Position numbers and translations under genes: made by a program. This document shows positions 56,244 to 64,000 of a stretch of DNA of 64,000 nucleotides, one piece after another. The notes below the pieces were generated by a model. It saw only the letters and a list, made by a program, of their open reading frames with translations. It was not told where the DNA came from and made no database searches. The DNA lies in assembly GCA_034003325.1 (NCBI GenBank), contig JAVEYW010000015.1:55019-119018 (forward strand), given 5' to 3'. The DNA is from Desulfobacterales bacterium. GTDB lineage: Bacteria > Desulfobacterota > Desulfobacteria > Desulfobacterales > JAFDDL01. Each line of letters opens with the position of its first letter. The stretch's first letter is position 1.

Positions 56244-57425
56244 TTAGGTTTCCAGCTTGTCCGCAGGCTCAACGAGCCGCTGATAGTTCGAATAGTAAAT
56301 ATCCGTTAATGTTAAAAAAGCGGTAACCACAAGGGGGCCGTAGATAATACCCAATATGCCGAAAAGCTTGAGCCCGCCGATAATGGCCAAAAACACCAGC
56401 AGCGTATGCATCTGAACCCGATTGCCCACCAGCTTGGGTTTGAACCCATACTCGATGCCGCCGGAAAGAACGAAGTAAAAAAGGACAAAGAAGATACCGG
56501 CGCCGAATCGACCTTTTAAAAATAAAATCAAAGCTGCCGGAATGAAAACAGCGCCAATGCCGACGATGGGCAAAAAGGCCAGCAGAGCCATAATCCCCCC
56601 CCAAAGAAAGGGGGATTTGAGTCCAAATAAGGCAAAAACCACGCCCCCCAATACCCCCTGAATCAAACCGCCCAGGCCGTTACCCACGAGAATTGCACCG
56701 GCCATGTCCTTGAATTTGCAAATCAGCTTCTCGTCCTGTTCCCGCGGCAATGGCGAGAGATCCACGATAAAAGCCACCAAGCGCCCGCCGTCGATGAGCA
56801 GGTAGTATATCACCAGCAGCATCAAAAAAAAATTAACCAGAAAGCTCAAAATATTGGATGCGATCGCACTGGCCTGCTCATATAATACCAAACCGATATT
56901 TTTCGCAATCTCGGAAAGGGAGCGTTGAATCTCCTCGCCGGCCGGATCGAACCCCAGACTGGTCATCAGGGGGGTTATCCGTCCAAGGATCTCATGTTTG
57001 ATAATAAACGCATGAATGCGGCTTTCCTTGAACAGCTCATGAATGTTATCGCTTAATACAGCCCCTTTGGCCGCCTGGTAGAGATCGTAGGCCTCGTTGG
57101 ACAACACGCTGACAAAAAATACGATGGGAATGAACAAAAACAGAAATATCAATATGCATGTCAGCAAGGACGCCGGTGATGGCTTCAGTTTTCGGTTCAA
57201 CCACTGGTATACCGGCGAGAAAATTCCGCTAACCACCGCCCCCAGCACGATGATCGATAGAAACGGCCAGAGCAACCAGCCGAGCAGGATAATGGAAACG
57301 ATAAACAGCGCCAAAAAGAACCACAATATCAGATCCCGTTGTGTTCCCTCAGCCACATTGATCTCCTTAGAAACCCCATATGCGGTTACGGTCTTCGATG
57401 GCGACAGATTCACATCGCGTTTCAA
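56244..57425 (-). CDS. AI-2E/PerM family membrane protein
   Basis: 393 residues from a TTG preceded by GGAAGGTG. Eight hydrophobic segments; an opening pair near 30-75 (FFLALFIVSIILLGWLLWPFLSIIVLGAVVSGIF) and late pairs with GLGGLIQGVLGGVVFALFGLKSPFLWGGIMALLAFLPIVG and a GGIEYGFKPKLVG loop that is diagnostic. Members are transporters, some Na+/H+ antiporters; AI-2 export was reported for one. Ends 6 bp before gyrA. Confidence 0.85.
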   Translation of the reverse strand: MKRDVNLSPSKTVTAYGVSKEINVAEGTQRDLILWFFLALFIVSIILLGWLLWPFLSIIVLGAVVSGIFSPVYQWLNRKLKPSPASLLTCILIFLFLFIPIVFFVSVLSNEAYDLYQAAKGAVLSDNIHELFKESRIHAFIIKHEILGRITPLMTSLGFDPAGEEIQRSLSEIAKNIGLVLYEQASAIASNILSFLVNFFLMLLVIYYLLIDGGRLVAFIVDLSPLPREQDEKLICKFKDMAGAILVGNGLGGLIQGVLGGVVFALFGLKSPFLWGGIMALLAFLPIVGIGAVFIPAALILFLKGRFGAGIFFVLFYFVLSGGIEYGFKPKLVGNRVQMHTLLVFLAIIGGLKLFGILGIIYGPLVVTAFLTLTDIYYSNYQRLVEPADKLET

Positions 57426-57526
57426 AATTCACCTTCCCGTAAAAACGGGAAAACCGGAGCATCGAGACGAAAGAACGTCCCGATGCCGCCGGTTCCGAAT
57501 GAGCCTACAGGAAGCGGGCGAATGGG

Positions 57527-57682
57527 TTATTTGCTGACAATTCCACCGGCCAACGCATAAAGCATCGCTTCATAAACAACCACCGGAATAAAATCATGAA
57601 AAATACCGTAAACAATGCCGCCGCCGACAATGGCGGGAACGGCGGTAAAAATCAAAATACCGATTCTGCGACTGATATCCAT
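57527..57682 (-). CDS. Small two-helix membrane protein, unknown
   Basis: 51 residues from the ATG at 57682, with GGAG about 10 nt upstream. Hydrophobic stretches GILIFTAVPAIVGGGIVYGIF and VVVYEAMLYALAGGIV suggest two transmembrane helices. Not recognised. It could be a real small membrane protein lying between the thiolase and AI-2E genes. Confidence 0.5.
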   Translation of the reverse strand: MDISRRIGILIFTAVPAIVGGGIVYGIFHDFIPVVVYEAMLYALAGGIVSK

Positions 57683-57811
57683 TGAAATGGGTCTCCAATT
57701 TTTTCTTTGCAAAGGTCCTGTTTCGACATAGGCCCGACGACGCTTCTATTTAACAATAACCATCCGTCATGTAAAGAAAAAAATTATCGTTTAGCGGACA
57801 GGTTTTCCGGG

Positions 57812-59101
57812 TTAGCGTTCCACGATCATGGCCATGCCCATGCCACCGCCGATGCACATGGAAATCAGGCCGGTATGATAATCTTTTCGCTTCATCTCAT
57901 GCATGCAGGTCACCATCTGGCGAGCGCCGGTGCAGCCGATGGGGTGCCCTAGGGAAATGCCGCTGCCCAATTGATTGGGCCGATCCGTCGCAATGCCAAG
58001 CTCGCGCATACAACCTATGGCCTGCGAGGCGAAGGCTTCGTTGAGTTCGATCGTATCGATATCCTTCAGGCTCATGCCCGTGGATTTTAGAACTTTACGA
58101 ATGGCCGGCACCGGGCCGAGTCCCATATAGGCCGGATCCAGGCCTCCGGAGGCAAAGGCCTTGATTTTAAGAATCGGTGTCAACCCCATTGCCTTGGCTT
58201 TTTCCACGCTCATGAGCAGCACCGCGGCAGCCCCGTCGTTGATTCCGGATGCATTTCCAGCGGTCACGGTACCACCCTTTTTGAACGCGGGACTCAGTTT
58301 GGCCATTTTTTCCATATTGGTGTCCATGGGCCGCTCGTCCGTGTCAAACACCACATCCCCTTTTTTGCCCTTCTGAACAACCGGCACTATCTCTTCAGCA
58401 AAAAGGCCGTTGGCAATCGCGGCTCTGGCCCGCTGATGACTCATCACGCCCAGCTCATCCTGCTCCTGCCGGGAAATATCGTACATGGCGGCAATGTTTT
58501 CCGCCGTCATGCCCATATGATAGCCGTAAAAAATCTCATACAACCCATCAAAGACCACCAGATCCGCCACATTGCCCATGCCGCTGATCTCCATGCGGTA
58601 ACCCCATCGGGCTTTGGGAAGCGCCATAGGCGCCTGGCTCATGCTTTCCATGCCGCCGGCCAGCACCACCTCGGCGGAGCCGCACATGATGGCCTGAGCA
58701 CCCAGCGCGATCGCTTTAAGTCCCGAACCGCATACCTTGTTCATGGTAAAGGCGGGCGTCTCCTTGGGTATGCCGGCGCGAACCATGGCCTGCCGGCCCG
58801 GGTTTTGCCCCTGGCCTGCCTGAAGGACGTTTCCCATAATCACTTCATCGATGGTAACGGGAGCTGCGCCCGCATCATAATCATAACCTTTTTTTTCAAG
58901 GTCGATTTGCCCTTGCGCTTTTAGCGTATCTGCGGCAAAGGACAGCATCTCATCACTGCACACCGGTTTGAGACCGGCGCGTTTAATTGTTTCTTTCATC
59001 ACCAGCGTGCCCAAATCCACCACCGGCACATCTTTAAGTCCACCCCCGAAACTACCGACGGCCGTTCTGGCCCCACTGACGATCACCACTTCTTTCATCA
59101 C
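57812..59101 (-). CDS. Acetyl-CoA acetyltransferase (thiolase)
   Basis: 429 residues, slightly longer than the usual 390-395 because of an insertion near 60-85 (DLEKKGYDYDAGAAPVTIDE). Catalytic Cys in NKVCGSGLKAI, His in SLGHPIGCTGAR, second Cys in MCIGGGMGMA. Condenses or cleaves acyl-CoA by two carbons; biosynthetic or degradative role not distinguishable. Single gene, divergent from the NRDE gene across a 130-bp spacer. Confidence 0.92.
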   Translation of the reverse strand: MMKEVVIVSGARTAVGSFGGGLKDVPVVDLGTLVMKETIKRAGLKPVCSDEMLSFAADTLKAQGQIDLEKKGYDYDAGAAPVTIDEVIMGNVLQAGQGQNPGRQAMVRAGIPKETPAFTMNKVCGSGLKAIALGAQAIMCGSAEVVLAGGMESMSQAPMALPKARWGYRMEISGMGNVADLVVFDGLYEIFYGYHMGMTAENIAAMYDISRQEQDELGVMSHQRARAAIANGLFAEEIVPVVQKGKKGDVVFDTDERPMDTNMEKMAKLSPAFKKGGTVTAGNASGINDGAAAVLLMSVEKAKAMGLTPILKIKAFASGGLDPAYMGLGPVPAIRKVLKSTGMSLKDIDTIELNEAFASQAIGCMRELGIATDRPNQLGSGISLGHPIGCTGARQMVTCMHEMKRKDYHTGLISMCIGGGMGMAMIVER

Positions 59102-59231
59102 TATGTCCTCCGTTTCATTCCTTTAGTAAGGTTTATTTGACATAAAACGCGTTAGGTCTTAATAAATGCAAGTGGCAACTATAGCCTAATCCGTTTTTAA
59201 GGTCAACGAAACTATGCCGGGTTAACCCACC

Positions 59232-60053
59232 ATGTGTCTGATACTTTTTGCATACCGCATTCATCCGGAATTCAAGCTAATTCTCGCTGCCAACCGGGAT
59301 GAATTCTACGATCGCCCCGCCCTTCCCCTGGGGGTCTGGCAAGACCGGCCGCACATTCTGGCAGGTCGGGATTTAAGAGGCGGCGGTACGTGGTTGGGTG
59401 TGACGCGAACCGGCCGTTTCGCCGCCATCACCAATTACAGGGACCCAGCGTCTGTCAAACCGAATGCCCCTTCCCGGGGACTGCTCTTAACCGATTATCT
59501 CATCTCCGATTCTCCGCCGGAAACCTATCTGAACAATATCAGCCAAAACGCTCAGCAATACAATGGCTTTAATCTGTTGATAGGCAATGCAACCGAACTG
59601 TATTATTATTCCAACCGGGAAGGCGCCGTGAAATGCCTTGAACCGGGGCTGTACGGCCTCAGCAATCATCTGCTGAATACCGCCTGGCCGAAGGTGGCGC
59701 GAGGGAAAAACAGCCTAAAAAAATTGCTTCAAAACAAAAACGGGGTCGGACCGGAGCAGGTGTTTCAACTCTTGTTCGATAAGTCAACCCCACCCGCAGA
59801 GCAGTTGCCCGATACCGGCGTCGGGCTGCGCAAGGAAAAAATGCTGAGCCCCATGTTCATTTCCAGCAAGGGGTACGGCACCCGGTCTTCTTCCGTGCTC
59901 CTGATGTCCCATTCAGGGCAAATATCCTTTGCGGAGCGGTCTTATACTCCTTCAACGTATCTTCCGCCGAAATCCTACACCCGTCAGTTTCATTTCTCTG
60001 TGGATTTCATCTTCTCCCACCAGGCGAGCCGCTCTTTAATGGTCTTTTCATAA
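59232..60053 (+). CDS. NRDE family protein (TANGO2-like)
   Basis: 273 residues starting MCLILFAYRIHP; ANRDEFYDRP is the NRDE signature and GGTWLGVTRTGRFAAITNYRDP the second conserved block. An N-terminal Cys2 after Met removal suggests an Ntn-hydrolase-like fold. Function unclear; eukaryotic TANGO2 affects heme and acyl-CoA handling. Its 3' end overlaps the convergent rarA 3' end by 64 bp. Confidence 0.85.
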   Translation: MCLILFAYRIHPEFKLILAANRDEFYDRPALPLGVWQDRPHILAGRDLRGGGTWLGVTRTGRFAAITNYRDPASVKPNAPSRGLLLTDYLISDSPPETYLNNISQNAQQYNGFNLLIGNATELYYYSNREGAVKCLEPGLYGLSNHLLNTAWPKVARGKNSLKKLLQNKNGVGPEQVFQLLFDKSTPPAEQLPDTGVGLRKEKMLSPMFISSKGYGTRSSSVLLMSHSGQISFAERSYTPSTYLPPKSYTRQFHFSVDFIFSHQASRSLMVFS

Positions 60054-61336
60054 CCCCGATCCACCGGCTCGTAAAAGGTCGTTCCCGCGATTTCCCCGGG
60101 AAGATAGGTCTGCGCCGCGATCCCCGCCTCAAAGTCATGGGCATATTTATAATCTTTTCCATATCCCAGGGATTTCATCAGCCCGGTGGGCGCATTTCGA
60201 ATGTGCAGCGGTACGGGCAGTGCGCCAGTTTTTTCAATGACGGCCCGCACGTTTCCATAGGCCTTGTAAAGGCTGTTGCTTTTGGGGGCCGTGGCCAGAT
60301 ACACGGCCGCCTGCACCAAGGCCAGCTCGCCTTCCGGAGGCCCGAGAAACCGGAAGGCTTCCATGGCATCCATGCAGACGGTGAGCGCTCTCGGATCGGC
60401 GTTTCCCACATCTTCGGATGCAAAGCGAACCATGCGGCGGGCGATATAGAGCGGGTCTTCTCCGGCCATCAGCATGCGGGCGAGCCAATAAACGGCTCCG
60501 TCCGGATCACTACCCCGAAGGCTCTTGTGAAGCGCGGAGATCAGGTTGTAATGCTCCTCGCCGCTCTTGTCGTACATGAGCGCCTTTTTCTGTAACGCCG
60601 TCTCCACTTCCGATAAGGGGATCAAACGCCCCGAAGCCGCCTCTCCCGCCTGTTTCGCGGGCAGAAATGACACCACCCCTTCCAGGTTGTTCAATGCGGC
60701 GCGCCCGTCGCCGTCCGCCGCACGCACGATATGAGAAAGGGCAGCCGGCTCAAATTCAAGCTGCAAGCGGCCCAGCCCCCGCTCCTTGTCGGTGAGGGCT
60801 TGCTGAATGATCGCTTCAAGCTCTTTATCGGTCAAGCGGTTAAGCGTAAATACCCGGCAGCGGGACATGAGCGCGGCGTTGACTTCAAAGGATGGATTTT
60901 CCGTGGTCGCACCGATCAGCGTAATTAAACCGCTTTCCACCTGGTGCAAAAACGCATCCTGCTGGGCTTTGTTAAACCTGTGAATTTCATCCACAAAAAG
61001 AACTGTCCGCTTTCGGTGCAGCCGAAGTTGCTCTCTGGCCTCCTCGATGACCTCGCGAATCTGCTTGACGCCGGCAAGTACTGCCGAAAAATGGACGAAA
61101 TGGGATTGGGTCTCCTTGGAAACAATGCGCGCCAGCGTGGTCTTGCCGCAACCGGGCGGCCCCCAGAGAATCATGGAAAACAACCGGTCGTTTTCAATGG
61201 CACTTCGCAGCAGCGAGGAAGGCCCCATCAGATGCCCCTGCCCGATAAATTCCCGCAACGTCCCGGGCCGCATTCGCTCGGCCAGTGGGCGGGATTCTGC
61301 CGTGCTCCTTTGCGCCTGATAGTCGAAGAGATCCAA
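59990..61336 (-). CDS. rarA: Replication-associated recombination protein A
   Basis: 448 residues. AAA+ ATPase: [21 protein letters not shown], Walker [13 protein letters not shown] (near 60), Walker [19 protein letters not shown], sensor [20 protein letters not shown]-terminal tetramerisation and lid region with [25 protein letters not shown]. Acts at stalled replication forks. Begins 3 bp after the der stop. Confidence 0.95.
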   Translation of the reverse strand: MDLFDYQAQRSTAESRPLAERMRPGTLREFIGQGHLMGPSSLLRSAIENDRLFSMILWGPPGCGKTTLARIVSKETQSHFVHFSAVLAGVKQIREVIEEAREQLRLHRKRTVLFVDEIHRFNKAQQDAFLHQVESGLITLIGATTENPSFEVNAALMSRCRVFTLNRLTDKELEAIIQQALTDKERGLGRLQLEFEPAALSHIVRAADGDGRAALNNLEGVVSFLPAKQAGEAASGRLIPLSEVETALQKKALMYDKSGEEHYNLISALHKSLRGSDPDGAVYWLARMLMAGEDPLYIARRMVRFASEDVGNADPRALTVCMDAMEAFRFLGPPEGELALVQAAVYLATAPKSNSLYKAYGNVRAVIEKTGALPVPLHIRNAPTGLMKSLGYGKDYKYAHDFEAGIAAQTYLPGEIAGTTFYEPVDRGYEKTIKERLAWWEKMKSTEK

Positions 61337-61339
61337 CCG

Positions 61340-62749
61340 CTACCTCTTTTTCCTCTTTTCCATGGGTTTATTTTTCTTCTTATCCGGCGGTCTTCTATTC
61401 TTTTTATTCAACGGGCTCTTTTTCTCCCCGAACTCGATGCGGCCGGTGCGCTGGCGCAACAGCACCCGAATGGGCGTTTGATCCAGGCCGGCCCCTTCCC
61501 GAATCTGGTTGGTCAGATACCGGTGGTAGGAAAAATGGACCGCTCCCGGAAAGTTCACGAACAGCACGAATGTCGGCGGCTTTGTGGTCACCTGGGTGGC
61601 ATAATAGAATTTCAGCCGCTTGCCCTGGTGCAGCGGCGGCTCGTTGTGAGCAAGCGCCCCCTCCATAATTTTATTGAGCTGGCCCGTGCCGATGCGCATG
61701 CTGTATTGCGCATATACGGCCTTGACGTTATGAAAGATTTTGTTTACCCGCTGGCCCGACAAGGCCGAAATACTTAATATGGGCGCAAAACTCAGAAATT
61801 TCGCCGCCATTCGCACTTCTTCTTGATAGGTCTTTAAGGTCCGGTTGTCCTTTTCCACCAAATCCCACTTGTTGAGCAAAAAAATGCAGCCGCAGCCCCG
61901 ATCATAGGCATATCCGGCGATACTGATATCCTGCTCCGTCACCCCTTCGCCGGCATCCAGCAATATCAGGGCCACATCACAGCGATCCATGCTTTTTAGC
62001 GCCTTTATCACGGAAAACTTTTCGATCTTATCCGACACCTTGCTTTTTCGCCGAATACCGGCCGTATCCACCAGCACGTAAGACTTGCCCCCCACCGTGC
62101 ACCGGGTGTCGATCGCGTCCCGCGTCGTTCCGGCGACCTCACTGACCAGCAAGCGATCTTCCCCGAGAATACGGTTGATCAGGGAAGATTTGCCCACATT
62201 CGGCCGCCCCACCACCGCAACCCGAATCTCATCGGTCTGCGCTTCTATGTCCGCCTTGGGAAGGGCCGGCACCAGGGCATCCATTAAATCCATAAACCCG
62301 TACCCGTGCTCAGCGGAGACCGGATAGATCTTATCCAGACCGAGACTGAAAAAATCGCTGAGCGCCACTTCGCGCTCTTCCCCGTCAATTTTGTTCACTG
62401 CGTAAAAAACCGGTCGATCCGCGTTTCGAAGCATTTGAATCAGATCCGCATCAAACGGAGAGATGCCGCCTTTGCCGTCGAGTACCATAATAATCGCGTC
62501 GGCATCTTCAACCGCGAGGCTTACCTGGAATCGAATCTGCTCGGAGAACCCGGCCGCATCCGCATCCGAAAATCCGCCCGTGTCCACAACGGTAAAGGCC
62601 GTCTCATCCCATCTGGCATCCGCGTAATGCCGATCCCGGGTCACCCCCGGCATGTCATCCACCAGGGCATCCTTGGATCGGGTGATGCGATTAAATAAAG
62701 TCGATTTACCCACATTGGGCCGACCGACAATGGCAACAATCGGTTTCAT
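61340..62749 (-). CDS. der: Ribosome-assembly GTPase Der
   Basis: 469 residues, two tandem G domains: [13 protein letters not shown] (7-20) with DTGGF and [17 protein letters not shown] near 183 with DTAGIRRK and NKWD; then a KH-like domain and a very basic lysine-rich tail ([14 protein letters not shown]). Required for 50S maturation. Cotranscribed with rarA. Confidence 0.97.
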   Translation of the reverse strand: MKPIVAIVGRPNVGKSTLFNRITRSKDALVDDMPGVTRDRHYADARWDETAFTVVDTGGFSDADAAGFSEQIRFQVSLAVEDADAIIMVLDGKGGISPFDADLIQMLRNADRPVFYAVNKIDGEEREVALSDFFSLGLDKIYPVSAEHGYGFMDLMDALVPALPKADIEAQTDEIRVAVVGRPNVGKSSLINRILGEDRLLVSEVAGTTRDAIDTRCTVGGKSYVLVDTAGIRRKSKVSDKIEKFSVIKALKSMDRCDVALILLDAGEGVTEQDISIAGYAYDRGCGCIFLLNKWDLVEKDNRTLKTYQEEVRMAAKFLSFAPILSISALSGQRVNKIFHNVKAVYAQYSMRIGTGQLNKIMEGALAHNEPPLHQGKRLKFYYATQVTTKPPTFVLFVNFPGAVHFSYHRYLTNQIREGAGLDQTPIRVLLRQRTGRIEFGEKKSPLNKKNRRPPDKKKNKPMEKRKKR

Positions 62750-63071
62750 TATATTTACAATCTATTTTATATACTTACGCTTGAAAAAACGCCGCTGCAA
62801 AGACCCTTTTTTCGGTACTCAACCGTTACCGCTTAAGACCTTTTGATAAATACAGTTCTGCAACGGTGTATCATCAAAAAAGGACGGGAGCAAACATTCA
62901 TGATCGATTCCGATTCGCATGCATCGGCTACAAACTTCCGGCGAAGGCGAAGGATTCAGCCTCAGCCGGCGTTGCCGGAACTTGTTTGATTGGTCACTGG
63001 TTGATTTGACCTTCAAACAAGATGCACTTTTTTGCATGAATATTTCTGAAAAAGGGCCTATCGCAACCCCA
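62750..63071. other. Intergenic region with a weak repeat trace
   Basis: 322 bp between der and the truncated barrel gene. Around 62930-63050 it contains CCGGCGTTGCCGG and GATGCACTTTTTTGCATG, reminiscent of modules of the dispersed repeat but divergent. No gene is supported. Confidence 0.45.
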
Positions 63072-63890
63072 TCAAAACGTGTACGTCCACATAAAATGAA
63101 CGGCGTTGATTTCCGGCGCAAAGGCGCCGTTGTTGAGGTCCCTGCCGTACCATTCCCGGGTCCATTTCAAATTGACATTGGTTCCGGGTTTTATATTCCA
63201 AACCACGCCCAAGCCTGTCCCGAAGGTATAAAAATCGCCATCGTGCTGATTGGCACCCTTCCATTCTGATTTGTTAAGGGCGACCTCGCAATCCGGCTGG
63301 ACAAAAAATCCCAACTTGCAGTCTTTTGATGTAAAATAGGTCAGAATCAGATTAAAGACAAATACATCATGGTCATCGTAATCCGTATCCGGATTTTCCA
63401 GCCGCCAATTAAGACCGATGGCATTATCGATGAAAATCATTCCTTTTTCCAGTGGATATCTGAACTCGAAAAAAAACCCCGGTAAATATAACACATAGCG
63501 ATTTTCCCCGATATTCAAGGGCTCATTCTTGTCATACTCCCCCACAGGAAATTTGACCGCGACACCAAAGCAAGTATGTATCAGCCGATTTTTCCACCAT
63601 CGTCCGATAAAGTTTGAAAACATCACATCCCCAATGCCGGAATTGCTCATATGGGCACCATTATTTAATTCAGCGTCCAGATTCGCGCCTAAAACCGCGA
63701 TCAAGACATTGGTTAACTGCCATTTATCGCTTAACCGTTGTACATGCACAAGCTTTCCAAATGTCTGAAATGCATCCATTTCAAGACCTGCATCCTCGGA
63801 ATCGCCCTTATCATTAAATACCTTATCGAAGTTCACATATCTTAGATGCAATTGGCCGACCCAACCGGTATTAAGGTCAATGCCGTTTCC
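63072..63890 (-). pseudogene. Outer-membrane barrel protein lacking its N-terminus
   Basis: The open frame starts right after an in-frame TAA at 63893-63891 with GNGIDLNTGWVGQLHLRYVN; there is no signal peptide and no ATG with a ribosome binding site (only TTG 63851). Strand-like segments (LIHTCFGVAVKFPVGEY, VLYLPGFFFEFRYPLEKG, FGTGLGVVWNIKPGTNVNL) and a terminal WTYTF fit the transporter/SphA-like barrel family. Without export signals it should be non-functional, unless an undetected frameshift lies near 63890. Confidence 0.6.
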
Positions 63891-63992
63891 TTAAGGAACT
63901 TAAATGCGTTAATACTTTAAAAATACAATCTGTTATGCTATAAATACATTGTTCTTTTGTATCAGTAAAAAATTCAAAAAAAGGAGAGAACA

Positions 63993-64000
63993 ATGCTCAA
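63993..64000 (+). CDS. Start of a gene running out of the window
   Basis: AAAAAAAGGAGAGAAC is followed by ATGCTCAA at 63993. The strong ribosome binding site and AT-rich upstream region support a real start, but only two codons are visible. Confidence 0.5.

Noticed and set aside
1..64000. tRNA, rRNA, tmRNA or riboswitch genes
   Set aside because: I looked in the intergenic stretches for T-loop GGTTCGA-type motifs, CCA-ended cloverleafs and known riboswitch cores and saw none I could support; a covariance-model scan would be decisive.

Overview
The window reads as chromosomal DNA of an anaerobic, probably sulfate-reducing or syntrophic member of the Desulfobacterota (former Deltaproteobacteria). 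Evidence: an oxygen-sensitive glycyl radical enzyme with its activase, an Flx/MvhD/HdrA-type electron-transfer operon carrying two in-frame UGA (selenocysteine) codons, a rubrerythrin-like protein, many PAS/GAF two-component proteins, and dispersed intergenic repeats. This assignment is inference; no rRNA or tRNA gene was seen.

Region 1 (1-26345, all minus strand). The right end holds a sensor kinase, a NarL-type regulator and an orphan receiver. Reading leftwards comes a long co-directional cluster: aconitase X small and large subunits (pair 2), an isethionate-lyase-like glycyl radical enzyme, a second aconitase X pair, a DUF1254/DUF1214 protein, a split ThrE-type transporter, an SDR dehydrogenase, a phosphofructokinase-fold protein with altered active-site motifs, the glycyl radical activase, a DUF202 membrane protein, a BASS-family transporter and a ferredoxin-NADP reductase. 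Beyond it lie outer-membrane and periplasmic proteins and a GH63-like glucosidase. The aconitase X / glycyl radical cluster is the best candidate in the window for an undescribed pathway. Its substrate cannot be read from sequence.

Region 2 (26346-32424) is a scar zone: the C-terminal tail of a CusA-type RND pump, an IS630 transposase tail, an MscS channel that seems 5'-truncated, IS remnants enclosed by a perfect 102-bp inverted repeat, and a sigma-54 activator broken by a frame change with missing domain sequence and by an amber codon at the start of its GAFTGA region.

Region 3 (32425-45543): ilvBN (plus), a Cache-PAS-HD-GYP protein, then a five-gene minus operon hdrA-mvhD-flxC-flxB-flxA. 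hdrA encodes a giant protein (HdrA start, GltD-like module, further HdrA modules). Both hdrA and mvhD need UGA read as selenocysteine, and both have a hairpin just downstream. A rubrerythrin-like gene follows.

Region 4 (45831-64000): a plus-strand signalling trio (receiver-Usp fusion, PAS kinase, receiver), then mostly minus-strand housekeeping and conserved genes: an S1C-type protease with a helical insertion, a TVP38 protein, pgk with a small Cys-containing partner, radC-gpsA-gyrA, an AI-2E family protein, thiolase, rarA and der; an NRDE protein lies on plus. The right edge holds a truncated outer-membrane gene and the first codons of a plus-strand gene. A modular repeat family occurs at about 2.3, 34.7 and 45.6 kb, with weaker traces near 44.9 and 62.9 kb. 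A pair of GTGCAC arrays sits at 51.7-51.9 kb.
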